A stretch of DNA of 64,000 nucleotides from positions 1-64,000 of the forward strand of contig JBEBFY010000002.1 of NCBI GenBank assembly GCA_040081715.1. The letters are read 5' to 3'. This DNA comes from CANKJK01 sp040081715 (GTDB lineage Bacteria; Acidobacteriota; Vicinamibacteria; Vicinamibacterales; UBA2999). How positions within the stretch are numbered: position 1 is the stretch's first letter; every line of letters starts with the position of its first letter. Positions 8,251-16,646 of the stretch are shown one piece after another. The translations under genes were made by a program, and so were the position numbers. Under the pieces are notes generated by a model that ran no database searches, was not told the origin of the DNA, and saw nothing but the letters and a program-made list of their open reading frames with translations.

Positions 8251-9447
8251 TCAGCGGGAGGCGGTGGACTGGATGGGGATTTTCAGGTCCATCGTGCGGC
8301 CGTCCCGCATGAGCCGGAAGGTGGCCGGGGCGCCGATCTTCGCATCCTGCACCAGGCGCTGAAGCTGGGAGCCGTCGGCGACGGCCTGTCCATTGAAGGC
8401 GGTGATGACATCCAGCGGTTGCAGGCCCGCCTGAAAAGCCGGGGAGTTCCGGCGCATCCGTGAGACCACCGCGCCGCGGTCCACGTTCACGCCCAGTTGC
8501 TCTGCCAGTTGGGAGGTGAGCGGGGCAAACTCGACGAAGCCGATGGTGCCCCGGCGCACCGCGCCGTACTTCAGGAAGTCGTCAATGACGTGGCGGGCCA
8601 GGTTGCTGGGCACCGCGAAGCCGATGCCCTGATAGCCGCCGCTCTGACTGAAGATCGCCGTGTTGATGCCCACGAGTTCACCCCGGGCGTTGATGAGGGC
8701 ACCACCCGAGTTGCCCGGATTGATGGCGGCATCTGTCTGGATGAAGTCCTCGTAGGCGGAGATGCCGACGCGTCGGCCGACCGCCGACACAATCCCGAGC
8801 GTGACCGACTGGTTGAGCTGGAACGGGTTGCCGATGGCCAGCACCCACTCGGCCACCTTGAGCTTCGAGGAATCCCCCCAGGGCATGGTCTTGAGGTTGC
8901 GGGCGCTGATCTTGAGGAGCGCGAGGTCCGTTGCTGGGTCGACGCCGACGATCTCCGCTCGCAGTTCGCGCTTGTCCGAGAGGGCCACGGTGATTTCTGG
9001 CAATTGCCGCGCGGAGATCTGCCCGGACTCGCCCGCGACGACATGGTGGTTCGTCAGGATGTAGCCGTCCTGGCTCACGACGACGCCGGACCCGAGGCTG
9101 CTCTCGGCCCGGGCGGAGCCGAAGAGGTCGTCGGGTGCGCCAAAGAAGTACTGGAAGAACGGATCGTTGGTGAAGGGCGCGTTCGACCGCCGGACGACCT
9201 GCTGGGAGGAGATGTTGACAACTGCGTCGACCGTGGCGCCGGCCACTGAGCTGAAGTCGGGCAGCCCGGCTCCGGCCAGCAGGTTCCCGGCAGCCCGTGG
9301 GGCCTGTGGGGGAACGGCCGGCCGCGTCGCTGCGGGTGCCTGCGCCACCGCCTCCGAGGACGAGCGCATGCGTCCGGTCAGCACCATGCCTGCGGCGAAG
9401 CCGCACACCAGCAGCACGGTGCCGCCCGCAATACGCAGCGGGCTCAC
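8251..9447 (-). CDS. HtrA/DegP-like serine protease with PDZ domain
   Basis: Envelope quality-control protease. A single N-terminal membrane anchor (about residues 3-25) is followed by a trypsin-like domain with the triad His (TNHHVVAG), Asp (DPATDLALL) and Ser (NPGNSGGAL), then one PDZ domain at the C-terminus. About 398 residues if translation begins at the GTG at 9447 (GGGG about 9 bases upstream); the GTG at 9462 is an alternative. In-frame ATG codons at 9564 and 9576 would overlap the efp promoter, so I rejected them. With one PDZ it resembles DegS or single-PDZ HtrA proteins more than DegP. Confidence 0.9.
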   Translation of the reverse strand: MSPLRIAGGTVLLVCGFAAGMVLTGRMRSSSEAVAQAPAATRPAVPPQAPRAAGNLLAGAGLPDFSSVAGATVDAVVNISSQQVVRRSNAPFTNDPFFQYFFGAPDDLFGSARAESSLGSGVVVSQDGYILTNHHVVAGESGQISARQLPEITVALSDKRELRAEIVGVDPATDLALLKISARNLKTMPWGDSSKLKVAEWVLAIGNPFQLNQSVTLGIVSAVGRRVGISAYEDFIQTDAAINPGNSGGALINARGELVGINTAIFSQSGGYQGIGFAVPSNLARHVIDDFLKYGAVRRGTIGFVEFAPLTSQLAEQLGVNVDRGAVVSRMRRNSPAFQAGLQPLDVITAFNGQAVADGSQLQRLVQDAKIGAPATFRLMRDGRTMDLKIPIQSTASR

Positions 9448-9504
9448 GGGCGTTGACCCCACGTGCGGACCCGAATCTTCGTGTGGTGACGAGGCATGCT
9501 CAGA

Positions 9505-9533
9505 ATCGTAGCACCCGGGGCCCGTGCTACGAT
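9505..9533. promoter_or_regulatory. back-to-back extended -10 promoters for htrA and efp
   Basis: A perfect 10-base inverted repeat, ATCGTAGCAC (9505-9514) and GTGCTACGAT (9524-9533), places the extended -10 sequence TGCTACGAT on each strand, 9 bases apart. The plus copy would serve efp (start 9558) and the minus copy the htrA gene. No -35 fits either copy. The same TGCTACGAT also occurs before cmk (20091-20099) and, on the minus strand, before the CDP-alcohol transferase gene. Confidence 0.55.
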
Positions 9534-9557
9534 CCCGAGGTTTCGCCCACGAGAGCA

Positions 9558-10121
9558 ATGGCATCCATACAAGCACCCCGCATGAAGAAGGGCATGCTGA
9601 TCAAGATCGGCCAGGACCTGTTCCGCGTCCTCGATCTGCAGCATGTCACGCCCGGTAACCTCCGCGGCTTCGTACGCGTCCGCTTCCGCAACATCCGGAA
9701 CGGGGCGCTCTCGGACCAGAAGCTGCGCTCGGAAGACAACGTCGAACGAGCCGTCCTCGATGAACGTGAGATGCAGTACCTCTACCGGGAAGGTGAGAAT
9801 TTCTGCTTCATGGACACCTCGTCGTACGAGCAGGTGCACATCAACAGCGAGGCGCTGGGCGAATCGGTGCACTACCTGAAGGCCGAGATGACCATCAAGG
9901 TCGAGTTCTACGGCGAGGAGCCGGTCGGTGTCGAAATGTCGCCCACCGTGGACCTCGTGGTGACCGACACCGCCCCCGGCATCAAGGGCGCTACGGCGAG
10001 CGCGCAGGTGAAGCCGGCGACGCTGGAGACCGGATTGGTGGTGACCGTGCCGCCCTTTGTGAACACGGGCGACGTCATCCGGGTCAGCACGGACACCGGC
10101 GAGTACCTCGCGCGGGCGTAG
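9558..10121 (+). CDS. efp: elongation factor P, with Asn at the tip
   Basis: Binds between the P and E sites and relieves ribosome stalling at polyproline stretches. 187 residues, the normal length, with the KOW-like N-terminal domain, the central OB domain and the C-terminal OB domain ending in TGEYLARA. The tip loop reads TPGNLRG, so the residue at the place of E. coli Lys34 is Asn34 (codon AAC), with Arg at 36. Neither a modifiable Lys nor the Arg32-type rhamnosylation loop is present. The ATG at 9558 gives family numbering; the ATG at 9582 is less likely. No epmA/epmB/earP-like gene is nearby. Confidence 0.95.
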   Translation: MASIQAPRMKKGMLIKIGQDLFRVLDLQHVTPGNLRGFVRVRFRNIRNGALSDQKLRSEDNVERAVLDEREMQYLYREGENFCFMDTSSYEQVHINSEALGESVHYLKAEMTIKVEFYGEEPVGVEMSPTVDLVVTDTAPGIKGATASAQVKPATLETGLVVTVPPFVNTGDVIRVSTDTGEYLARA

Positions 10122-10152
10122 CGCGGGCACGGGCTTCGAGGGGGACCGGCAC

Positions 10153-10746
10153 ATGGACGTCATACGGCAGCCCGATCAGGGATGGATCGAGGTGGTTGTC
10201 GGAAGCATGTTCAGCGGTAAGAGCGAGGAACTGATCCGCCGCCTACGCCGGGCACAGATTGCCCGTCAGCGCGTGCAGATCTTCAAGCCCGCCATTGACG
10301 TCCGCTACGCGAACGACCACATCGTGTCGCACAGCGAGATGCGGATTGCCTCAGAGCAGGTCGAGAGTGCCCGCGAGTTGCTTGAGCGGGTGGCGCCCAA
10401 GACCGAAGTGGTGGGCATCGACGAGGGGCAGTTCTTTGACGCGGAGCTGCCTGCCGTGTGCAACCGCCTCGCGGACCTTGGCAAGCGGGTGATCGTGGCG
10501 GGCCTGGACCAGGACTACCTCGGCAAGCCGTTCGAGCCGATGCCGCAACTGCTGGCCATCGCGGAATACATCACCAAGACACTGGCCATCTGCATGGTGT
10601 GCGGCGCCCCCGCCAACCACACGCAGCGGCTCGTGGCCAGCGGCGACCGCGTGCTCCTGGGGGCGCAGGGCACCTACGAGGCCCGGTGCCGCCGGTGCTT
10701 TGATCCCACCCTCGCGCAAGGCAGCCTCGAACTCTCGCACGACTAG
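10153..10746 (+). CDS. tdk: thymidine kinase
   Basis: Phosphorylates thymidine to dTMP in nucleotide salvage. 197 residues of the type II kinase: P-loop GSMFSGKSEEL at about residues 17-27, Walker B-like DEGQFF, and the zinc-ribbon pairs CMVC and CRRC in the C-terminal lasso domain. It starts 31 bases after efp and may be co-transcribed with it. Confidence 0.95.
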   Translation: MDVIRQPDQGWIEVVVGSMFSGKSEELIRRLRRAQIARQRVQIFKPAIDVRYANDHIVSHSEMRIASEQVESARELLERVAPKTEVVGIDEGQFFDAELPAVCNRLADLGKRVIVAGLDQDYLGKPFEPMPQLLAIAEYITKTLAICMVCGAPANHTQRLVASGDRVLLGAQGTYEARCRRCFDPTLAQGSLELSHD

Positions 10747-10762
10747 GACTCCCGTAGTCCTT

Positions 10763-10768
10763 TACAAT
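10763..10768 (+). promoter_or_regulatory. -10 box of the membrane-protein gene at 10777
   Basis: TACAAT matches the -10 consensus in five of six positions and ends 8 bases before the ATG at 10777. There is no ribosome-binding site, so the transcript would start almost at the AUG. No good -35 is visible. Confidence 0.45.
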
Positions 10769-10776
10769 CTGGCCCG

Positions 10777-11328
10777 ATGTCCCTGTCGCAGGTCCTCTAC
10801 CTGTTCGGGATCGGGTACTTCATCGCCAACCTCCTGGTTGTCGTGGACCTGGTGCGCTTCCGCCGCCGGAACCGTCGGGCACTGCTGACCTGGCCCAGCC
10901 CACGCCCGCCGTTCTACCGACTGAACCTCGCCATCGGTGTGGCGCTCGGCGTGCTGATTGTCGTGCGGCTGGGGGTGCAGCACCGCCCGCCGACCGAACT
11001 TCTCGGCGAGACCATGATGTGTCTCTACTACGGCTACGCCGTGGTGCTGCAGCGCCGGATCCGCAGGGGCTTCTTCCAGGAGGGCGTCTGGTCCGACAGC
11101 GTGTTCATGCGGTGGGGGCAGATCGAGGGCGTGTCCTGGCGCGAGACGAAGGACGTGACGCTGGTGCTGGTGATGCGAGGCCGCGAACTGGCCCGCACGC
11201 TCCGGGTGCCCGGCGAGGTCTACGGCGAGGCCCGGCGGGTGCTGCGCGAGAAGGTGGCGGCACACGACATTCAGATCAAAGGGATGGGGCTGGATCTTGG
11301 GGTCCGGGACGAACGGGACGCTGTCTGA
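10777..11328 (+). CDS. hypothetical membrane protein (possibly DUF5673-like)
   Basis: 183 residues. Two or three hydrophobic segments occur at about residues 5-25, 46-65 and 75-90, followed by a soluble tail. The tail (GVWSDSVFMRWGQIEGVSWRE and on) resembles the PH-like cytoplasmic part of DUF5673 proteins, but I recognise this only loosely. No catalytic motif is seen. It stands between tdk and the convergent rmuC, and its function is unknown. Confidence 0.7.
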   Translation: MSLSQVLYLFGIGYFIANLLVVVDLVRFRRRNRRALLTWPSPRPPFYRLNLAIGVALGVLIVVRLGVQHRPPTELLGETMMCLYYGYAVVLQRRIRRGFFQEGVWSDSVFMRWGQIEGVSWRETKDVTLVLVMRGRELARTLRVPGEVYGEARRVLREKVAAHDIQIKGMGLDLGVRDERDAV

Positions 11329-11368
11329 GGCCGAGTCGGGGTAACCGGCACCTCCGCAGCGGAGCGGG

Positions 11369-12691
11369 TCAGGTCGTGTCCGCCCCTGGCGCCGGCAGCG
11401 CCTCCTTCTCGATCGGCTCCAGCTCGTCCAGTTCGGGCCTGCCGATGGCGCCGATCTCACGCAGTTTCTCGCCCTGAGGCCGCACGCGCCTCGTGTAACT
11501 GCCCACCGCATCATTGAAGGCGGTGGTGGCGCCGTGCAGGTGCTTCTGCAGCTTGCCCAGGTGGTCCACGAACTTCCTCACCCGGTCGTACAGTTCCGTG
11601 GCGTGCTCTGCGATATGGGCGGCGTTCTCAGCCTGCGTGTGCTGCTGCCACGTAAGGTTGATGGCCCCGAGGAAGCCCATCAGCGTGGCCGGGGTGGCCA
11701 GGAGGATCCCCTCATCAGACGCCTTCAGCACCAGGTCGTTGTCGCCCTCGAGTGCCGTGCTCAGCAGTGACTCAGCCGGCAGGAAGAGAATCACCTTGTC
11801 GAACGGGATTTGGCCGTCCTTCTTTAGGGCGGTGGCGTAGTTGCGTGCGGCCAGGCTCTTGATCGTGCCGAGCAGCTTCTTGGCATGCGCCGCCACGATC
11901 TCCCGGCGATTGGGCGCCGCCTGGTCCGCAATGGCGACCTCGAAGTCGGGCACTTTCGAGTCGATGATGATGCAGCGCTTGCCGGGTAGCTTCACGATGA
12001 GGTCTGGGCGTGAATCGCCCTCGGTCACCTGTTCGCTGAAATCACAGAGCTCGCTGAGGCCTGACGCCTCCACCACACGCCGCAGCGTCTGCTCGCCCCA
12101 CTTGCCCCGGTGCTGAGACGACTTCAGCACGGCGGTGAAGTCGTTAGTGCTGGTGGCGAGTGTCGTGGTGGTCTCAGAGATCTTCGACATCTGTTCCCGG
12201 ACCTGCGCCAGCGCGGCGTCCTGTGTCTGCAGCCCCTGCTGCATGGACTTCCGGTAGCTCTCCAGCGCGGCGTTCACCTGGGCGATCAGGGGCGCGACCT
12301 TGGTGGTGACTTCGTTGGTGACGTTGGGCGCCATGGCCTGCAGCACGTCGGTGCTCATCTTGGAGAAACTCTCCTTGAGGGCCTGAATGTCCCTGACGTA
12401 GCGGGCCTCGGCCACGTGCAGGGCGTCCACGCCGGCTGCCTTCGTCTCGGTCAGTTCGCGCGTGGCGCTGACCGCGGTGGCTTCGGCCGCAGCGGCCCGT
12501 TCCAGCGCAGCTGTCCTGGCGACGCCTGCCTCTTCTGCGCGCGCCTGCACCTGCCCGAGTTGCCCGCGCAGTTCGCGAATGGTGGCCTCGGCGGCAGCGT
12601 CAGCCGTCGGAGCCCGTGGCAGGAACAGCCGTGCCAGGACGGCCAGCAGGGCAGCGAGGATGATGAGGAGGAGGGCGGTTAGGGCGGACAT
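11369..12691 (-). CDS. rmuC: DNA recombination protein RmuC family
   Basis: 440 residues: an N-terminal membrane helix (about 3-24), a long Ala/Glu/Arg-rich coiled coil (about 30-110), then the RmuC nuclease-like domain with HRGKWGEQTLRRVVE, DLIVKLPGKR and the IIDSKVP motif at about 245 (Asp, Lys of a PD-(D/E)XK-type core). RmuC limits DNA inversions and acts on damaged or foreign DNA in other bacteria. Two to three bases of the next gene's leader separate it from the divergent exonuclease region. Confidence 0.93.
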   Translation of the reverse strand: MSALTALLLIILAALLAVLARLFLPRAPTADAAAEATIRELRGQLGQVQARAEEAGVARTAALERAAAAEATAVSATRELTETKAAGVDALHVAEARYVRDIQALKESFSKMSTDVLQAMAPNVTNEVTTKVAPLIAQVNAALESYRKSMQQGLQTQDAALAQVREQMSKISETTTTLATSTNDFTAVLKSSQHRGKWGEQTLRRVVEASGLSELCDFSEQVTEGDSRPDLIVKLPGKRCIIIDSKVPDFEVAIADQAAPNRREIVAAHAKKLLGTIKSLAARNYATALKKDGQIPFDKVILFLPAESLLSTALEGDNDLVLKASDEGILLATPATLMGFLGAINLTWQQHTQAENAAHIAEHATELYDRVRKFVDHLGKLQKHLHGATTAFNDAVGSYTRRVRPQGEKLREIGAIGRPELDELEPIEKEALPAPGADTT

Positions 12692-12793
12692 GGTGCGTCG
12701 GACAAGGCTAGCGGTCTTGGCGGTGCGAGGGCAAAGTGTTTATCAGGTGGCGTTCAGGTGCGTCGTGCGTTAGTGTCTGCGGAGCCGGGCCGC

Positions 12794-13366
12794 ATGTTCC
12801 TCTTTTTCGATACGGAAACGACGGGTATTCCCAAGAACTGGAAGGCGCCAGTCACTGACCTCGATAACTGGCCACGGCTGGTCGAACTGGCCTGGATCCT
12901 CTGCGACGACGGCGGACGGAAGGTCGATGAACACAGTGCCATCATCCGCCCGGATGGATTCAGCATTCCAGCCGAGGCCGCAGGTGTGCATGGCATCACG
13001 ACAGAGCGCGCCAGATGCGAGGGCGCTGATCTGGTCGAGGTCCTTGATGTCTTCTCGGATGCTGTGTCCAGAGCTGACACGCTGGTCGCGCACAACATGC
13101 GCTTCGACGAGAAGATTGTCGGGGCGGAACTGCTGCGCACGCGGATCCCGAGCACCTTCGATGGGAAGCCCCGCACGTGCACGATGCTCTCCTCGACGTC
13201 CTTCTGTGGGCTCCCGGGCAAGTACGGGCCGAAGTGGCCGACTCTTGAGGAGCTGCATGTGGCGCTGTTTGGGGTGTCCCCGGACGTGAGCCACGAAGCC
13301 GGGGCGGACGCGGCGGTTTGCGCCAGGTGCTTCTTCGAACTCAGAGCGAAAGGCGTGATGCGCTAG
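12794..13366 (+). CDS. 3'-5' exonuclease, DnaQ/DEDDh family
   Basis: 190 residues if it starts at the ATG at 12794, preceded by GGAG with 9-base spacing. An upstream GTG at 12758 is open but adds residues before the usual first strand. The DEDDh residues are visible: FDTETTG (Asp, Glu) at the N-terminus, HNMRFDEKI (Asp), and the final His and Asp in SHEAGADA. It is a free-standing exonuclease domain; a proofreading, RNase T-like or repair role cannot be separated by sequence. Its stop overlaps the end of the convergent CDP-alcohol transferase gene. Confidence 0.88.
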   Translation: MFLFFDTETTGIPKNWKAPVTDLDNWPRLVELAWILCDDGGRKVDEHSAIIRPDGFSIPAEAAGVHGITTERARCEGADLVEVLDVFSDAVSRADTLVAHNMRFDEKIVGAELLRTRIPSTFDGKPRTCTMLSSTSFCGLPGKYGPKWPTLEELHVALFGVSPDVSHEAGADAAVCARCFFELRAKGVMR

Positions 13367-14130
13367 AAGAGATCCCAGCCCGGGAGGCTGGAGGCCATCG
13401 GGTCGCGAATCCAGTCCGGCGGCACCAGCCACACGAACGAGAGAATGGCCACCACCCAGATGTCGTAGGGGAGCGTGGCCCGGTCGTCGGTCCAGAAGAA
13501 CGCCCGCCAGAAGGTCTTCGTCAGCAGGTTGGAACCTGTCGGGTTCGGCCGGTTGTTAAGGGCCAGGTACGTGAAGTGGATGCGGTTGACCACGGTGACG
13601 ATCGAGAGGATCAGGATCACCCACATCACGCCGCCCATCCGATTGGTAGCCGCGCCGATCATCAGCAGGACGATCCGCTCGGGCCGCTCCATGAAGCCCA
13701 CCTTGCACTTGTCGATGAGCGACTCCGCCCGGGCGCGGGCGTAGCTCGTCATGATGGAGAACATCATCGCGAGCGACACCACCATCACGTAGTCGGTGCG
13801 GCGCAAGCTCGAGTACAGGTAGATGAGGCCGAGGAAGAGTGCGATGTCCGAGAAGCGGTCGAGCGTGGAATCCCAGAAGGCGCCGAACCGTGACTCCTTG
13901 CCGGTGAGGTGCGCCACCTTGCCGTCGATGAAGTCGAACATGTTCGCCACGATCATGATGCCGAAGGCCAGCATGAAGTGGCGGCGCCCCAGCGCGATCG
14001 CCGCGCCGACGTTGATCAGCACGCCGATGAGCGTGAGGGTGTTCGGGTGAATCCCGAGGGCGACGCTGGCGCTGATGATGGCGCGCAGCGGGAACATGAA
14101 GATCGTTCCGATGAGCCCGGTGAACGTCAT
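13363..14130 (-). CDS. CDP-alcohol phosphatidyltransferase family protein
   Basis: Integral-membrane enzyme that joins a CDP-linked lipid to an alcohol or phosphate acceptor in phospholipid synthesis. 255 residues with about six hydrophobic segments. The family signature D-x2-D-G-x2-A-R-x8-G-x3-D-x3-D is seen as D66, D69, G70, A73, G83, D87 and D91, but the conserved Arg is His74. The acceptor (inositol phosphate, glycerol phosphate, serine or another) cannot be told from the sequence. A minus-strand extended -10 (TGCTACGAT) ends 12 bases before the ATG. Confidence 0.9.
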   Translation of the reverse strand: MTFTGLIGTIFMFPLRAIISASVALGIHPNTLTLIGVLINVGAAIALGRRHFMLAFGIMIVANMFDFIDGKVAHLTGKESRFGAFWDSTLDRFSDIALFLGLIYLYSSLRRTDYVMVVSLAMMFSIMTSYARARAESLIDKCKVGFMERPERIVLLMIGAATNRMGGVMWVILILSIVTVVNRIHFTYLALNNRPNPTGSNLLTKTFWRAFFWTDDRATLPYDIWVVAILSFVWLVPPDWIRDPMASSLPGWDLF

Positions 14131-14132
14131 TG

Positions 14133-14148
14133 TAAACTCGGCATCGTA
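14133..14148. promoter_or_regulatory. divergent -10 boxes for the CDP-alcohol transferase and uvrC
   Basis: On the plus strand TAAACT (14133-14138) ends 12 bases before the uvrC ATG. On the minus strand TACGAT (14148-14143), with an upstream TG, ends 12 bases before the transferase ATG. The whole divergent spacer is only 20 bases, so both genes must initiate transcription inside it or inside each other. Confidence 0.4.
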
Positions 14149-14150
14149 GC

Positions 14151-15971
14151 ATGCCCGTTTCCGATCTCAAGGAGCAGATAGGGCGCCTCCCGGAGCAGCC
14201 GGGCGTGTACCTGTGGGGCAACGCGGCGGGCGAGACGATCTATGTCGGCAAGGCCCGTTCGTTGCGCGACCGCGTGCGCAGTTACCTTGCCGCGTGGGGC
14301 AGCAGCCCAAGGATCGACGCGCTGCTGACGGACATCACCACGCTTGAGGTGGTGCTGACCGACTCGGTGGTGGAGGCCCTCGCGCTCGAGAACAACCTCA
14401 TCAAGCAGCGGTCGCCCCGTTTCAACATCCTGCTCAGGGACGACAAGAACTATCCCTACCTGCGCCTCACGACCGGCGAGCGCTTTCCACGCGTGCTGGT
14501 GGCCCGGTCCGTCGAGACAGGGCCGGACTTCTACGCGGGGCCGTTCCTGCCCGCCTCGCTCGCGAGGCGCACCATGGGGCTGACGCACCGGCTGTTCGGG
14601 ATCCGGTCGTGCAACGAGGTCATCACCGGCGACCGGCCACGGGCCTGCCTGGAGTACGACATCGGCCGGTGCGTGGCGCCCTGCGTCAAGGAGATCTGCA
14701 GCGAGGAACGCTACGGCGAGGCGGTGGCGAACGCCCGCATGCTCCTCGACGGCCGGACCGACGAACTGGCCGCGTCGCTTCAGATACGGATGGCGGAGGC
14801 TGCCGGCGCCGAGCGTTTCGAGCAGGCGGCGCAACTGCGCGACGCGATGCGCACGGTCGAAGCCCTGCGCGACCGGCAGCAGAAGCTCGCGACCGCTCAG
14901 TTGGGCGACCGCGATGTGTTCGGGCTCAAGCGAGGACCAAGCGGCGTCGTGGTGCTGGTGTTCCTGATGCGGGGCGGCCGTGTCGTGGAGCGCATCGAGC
15001 TGGCGTCCAACGCCGAGGCCGCGCCGGCGACCGACCGTGACGCGCTCGAGGCGGCCCTGCAGCAATTCTACGAGGACCGCGTTCCTCCGCCGGAGATTCA
15101 CGTGCCCGAGGCAGTGGAAGACCAGGAGGCGGTGGAGGAGTGGCTGAGCGGACTCGAGGGGCGCCGCATCCGCCTGGTCGTGCCGCAGCGGGGCGACAAG
15201 CGGGCCCTCGTGGACCTCGCCATTCGCAACGCCGAGCTCTCGTACCGCACGCGCTTCAACGACACCACGGCCTCGCACTTCGAGGCGCTGGAAACGATCC
15301 GGACGGCCCTGGCGCTGCCGGCCGTGCCTCGACGAATCGAGTGCTTTGATATCTCGACTATTCAGGGCAGCGACACCGTGGCGTCGATGGTGGTGTGCGA
15401 AGACGGCCGGATGAAGAAGGCCGACTACCGGAAATTCCGGATTGCCGCGCGGGCGCAGGGACCGATGGGGTCGGACGACTTCGCGGCGATGCGGGAAGTG
15501 GTGCAGCGGCGGTACCGATCCGTACTGGAGCGTGGGGGCCCCTTCCCGGATTTGATCCTGATTGACGGCGGGAAAGGGCAGCTCTCGGCGGCGTACGACG
15601 CCCTCGAGGCCGTGGGCCTGAGCCGGCTGGTGGCGGCGGGGATCGCAAAGAAGGAAGAAGTGCTCTTCACGCGAGACCGCGATGAACCCGTGGTGCTGGA
15701 TTCGCGCGACCCGGCGCTGCTGCTCATCCAGCGCATCCGCGACGAAGCGCACCGGTTCGCGGTCACCTTCCACCGCCGCGCGCGGACCATGCGCGACCTG
15801 CGTTCCGAACTGGACGCGGTTCCCGGCGTGGGCCCGCGACGGCGGAAGGCGCTCTTGACCGCGTTCGGCAGCGTGGCGGGTGTCCGGCGGGCCACCCGCG
15901 AGGAACTGGCATCGGTGGTCGGCGCGCGGACGGCGTCCGAGGTACTCGTGTATTTCGCACGGTCCGCGTGA
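14151..15971 (+). CDS. uvrC: excinuclease ABC subunit C
   Basis: Dual-incision nuclease of nucleotide excision repair; 606 residues, normal length. Order of parts: GIY-YIG domain at the start (PGVYLWG...IYVGKARSLRDRV), a Cys-rich segment (CLEYDIGRCVAPC), the UVR motif that binds UvrB (about 200-235), the RNase H-like domain with FDISTIQGSD and LILIDGGKGQL, and a C-terminal helix-hairpin-helix pair (VPGVGPRRRKALL). Confidence 0.97.
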   Translation: MPVSDLKEQIGRLPEQPGVYLWGNAAGETIYVGKARSLRDRVRSYLAAWGSSPRIDALLTDITTLEVVLTDSVVEALALENNLIKQRSPRFNILLRDDKNYPYLRLTTGERFPRVLVARSVETGPDFYAGPFLPASLARRTMGLTHRLFGIRSCNEVITGDRPRACLEYDIGRCVAPCVKEICSEERYGEAVANARMLLDGRTDELAASLQIRMAEAAGAERFEQAAQLRDAMRTVEALRDRQQKLATAQLGDRDVFGLKRGPSGVVVLVFLMRGGRVVERIELASNAEAAPATDRDALEAALQQFYEDRVPPPEIHVPEAVEDQEAVEEWLSGLEGRRIRLVVPQRGDKRALVDLAIRNAELSYRTRFNDTTASHFEALETIRTALALPAVPRRIECFDISTIQGSDTVASMVVCEDGRMKKADYRKFRIAARAQGPMGSDDFAAMREVVQRRYRSVLERGGPFPDLILIDGGKGQLSAAYDALEAVGLSRLVAAGIAKKEEVLFTRDRDEPVVLDSRDPALLLIQRIRDEAHRFAVTFHRRARTMRDLRSELDAVPGVGPRRRKALLTAFGSVAGVRRATREELASVVGARTASEVLVYFARSA

Positions 15972-16010
15972 CCGGACGCGCGGGAGCCTTGTGGTACGCT
16001 GTCACCCGGT

Positions 16011-16646
16011 TTGGACGTCAATCCTGCGCAGGTCGTCATCGGTTTCACGGTTCTCCTGTTTTCACTGACGGTGCACGAAGCGGCGCATGCGTGGTCGGCC
16101 TGGCGCCTCGGTGATCCGACGGCCCGCGACCAGGGGCGGGTGTCGCTGAATCCGCTGGTGCACATCGACCTTGTCGGGACGGTGCTCTTTCCGCTGCTGG
16201 CGCTCGTCGCGAACGCGCCCGTGCTCGGGTGGGCGAAGCCGGTGCCGGTGGACCTTCGGCGGCTGCGGCACTGGCGGCGCGACCACATGGTGATCGCCGC
16301 GGCCGGCCCCGTGAGCAATCTGGCCCTGGCGCTGGCCGCCGCCGTGGTGCTGCGGCTGCTGCCGGCCAGTTCGGCAGCCGAAGGTTTCGACCTGGTGCAG
16401 CCGCTGGTGGCCATGTGCGAGTCGGCGGTCTTCATCAACGTGATTCTGGCGGTGTTCAACCTGGTGCCGGTGCCGCCGCTTGATGGGGGCAACGTCATCC
16501 GCGGTCTGCTGCATGGCCGGCTGGCGGCAGGCTTTGACCGTCTCCGGCCCTACGGGTTCGTCCTGTTGTACGGTTTGATGTTCTCGGGCGTACTGTCGTC
16601 CCTGATCGGCCCCCCGGCTCGCGTGCTGGTGGGGTGGCTCCTATGA
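16011..16646 (+). CDS. site-2 protease family membrane metalloprotease
   Basis: 211 residues, nearly all membrane-embedded. Zinc ligands are HEAAH at about residues 23-27 (HExxH) and Asp in PPLDGGN near 155; NPLVHID is also typical of the compact M50 rhomboid-size group. The substrate is unknown. The start is TTG at 16011; a TGGTACGCT extended -10-like sequence lies 12 bases upstream. Its stop overlaps the trpS start by four bases (ATGA), so the two are coupled, an arrangement common for this protease-trpS-scpAB cluster. Confidence 0.9.
   Translation: MDVNPAQVVIGFTVLLFSLTVHEAAHAWSAWRLGDPTARDQGRVSLNPLVHIDLVGTVLFPLLALVANAPVLGWAKPVPVDLRRLRHWRRDHMVIAAAGPVSNLALALAAAVVLRLLPASSAAEGFDLVQPLVAMCESAVFINVILAVFNLVPVPPLDGGNVIRGLLHGRLAAGFDRLRPYGFVLLYGLMFSGVLSSLIGPPARVLVGWLL

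Noticed and set aside
14127..15773. A 548-codon minus-strand frame opposite uvrC
   Set aside because: UvrC motifs on the plus strand are unmistakable, and the antisense product has no recognisable domain.
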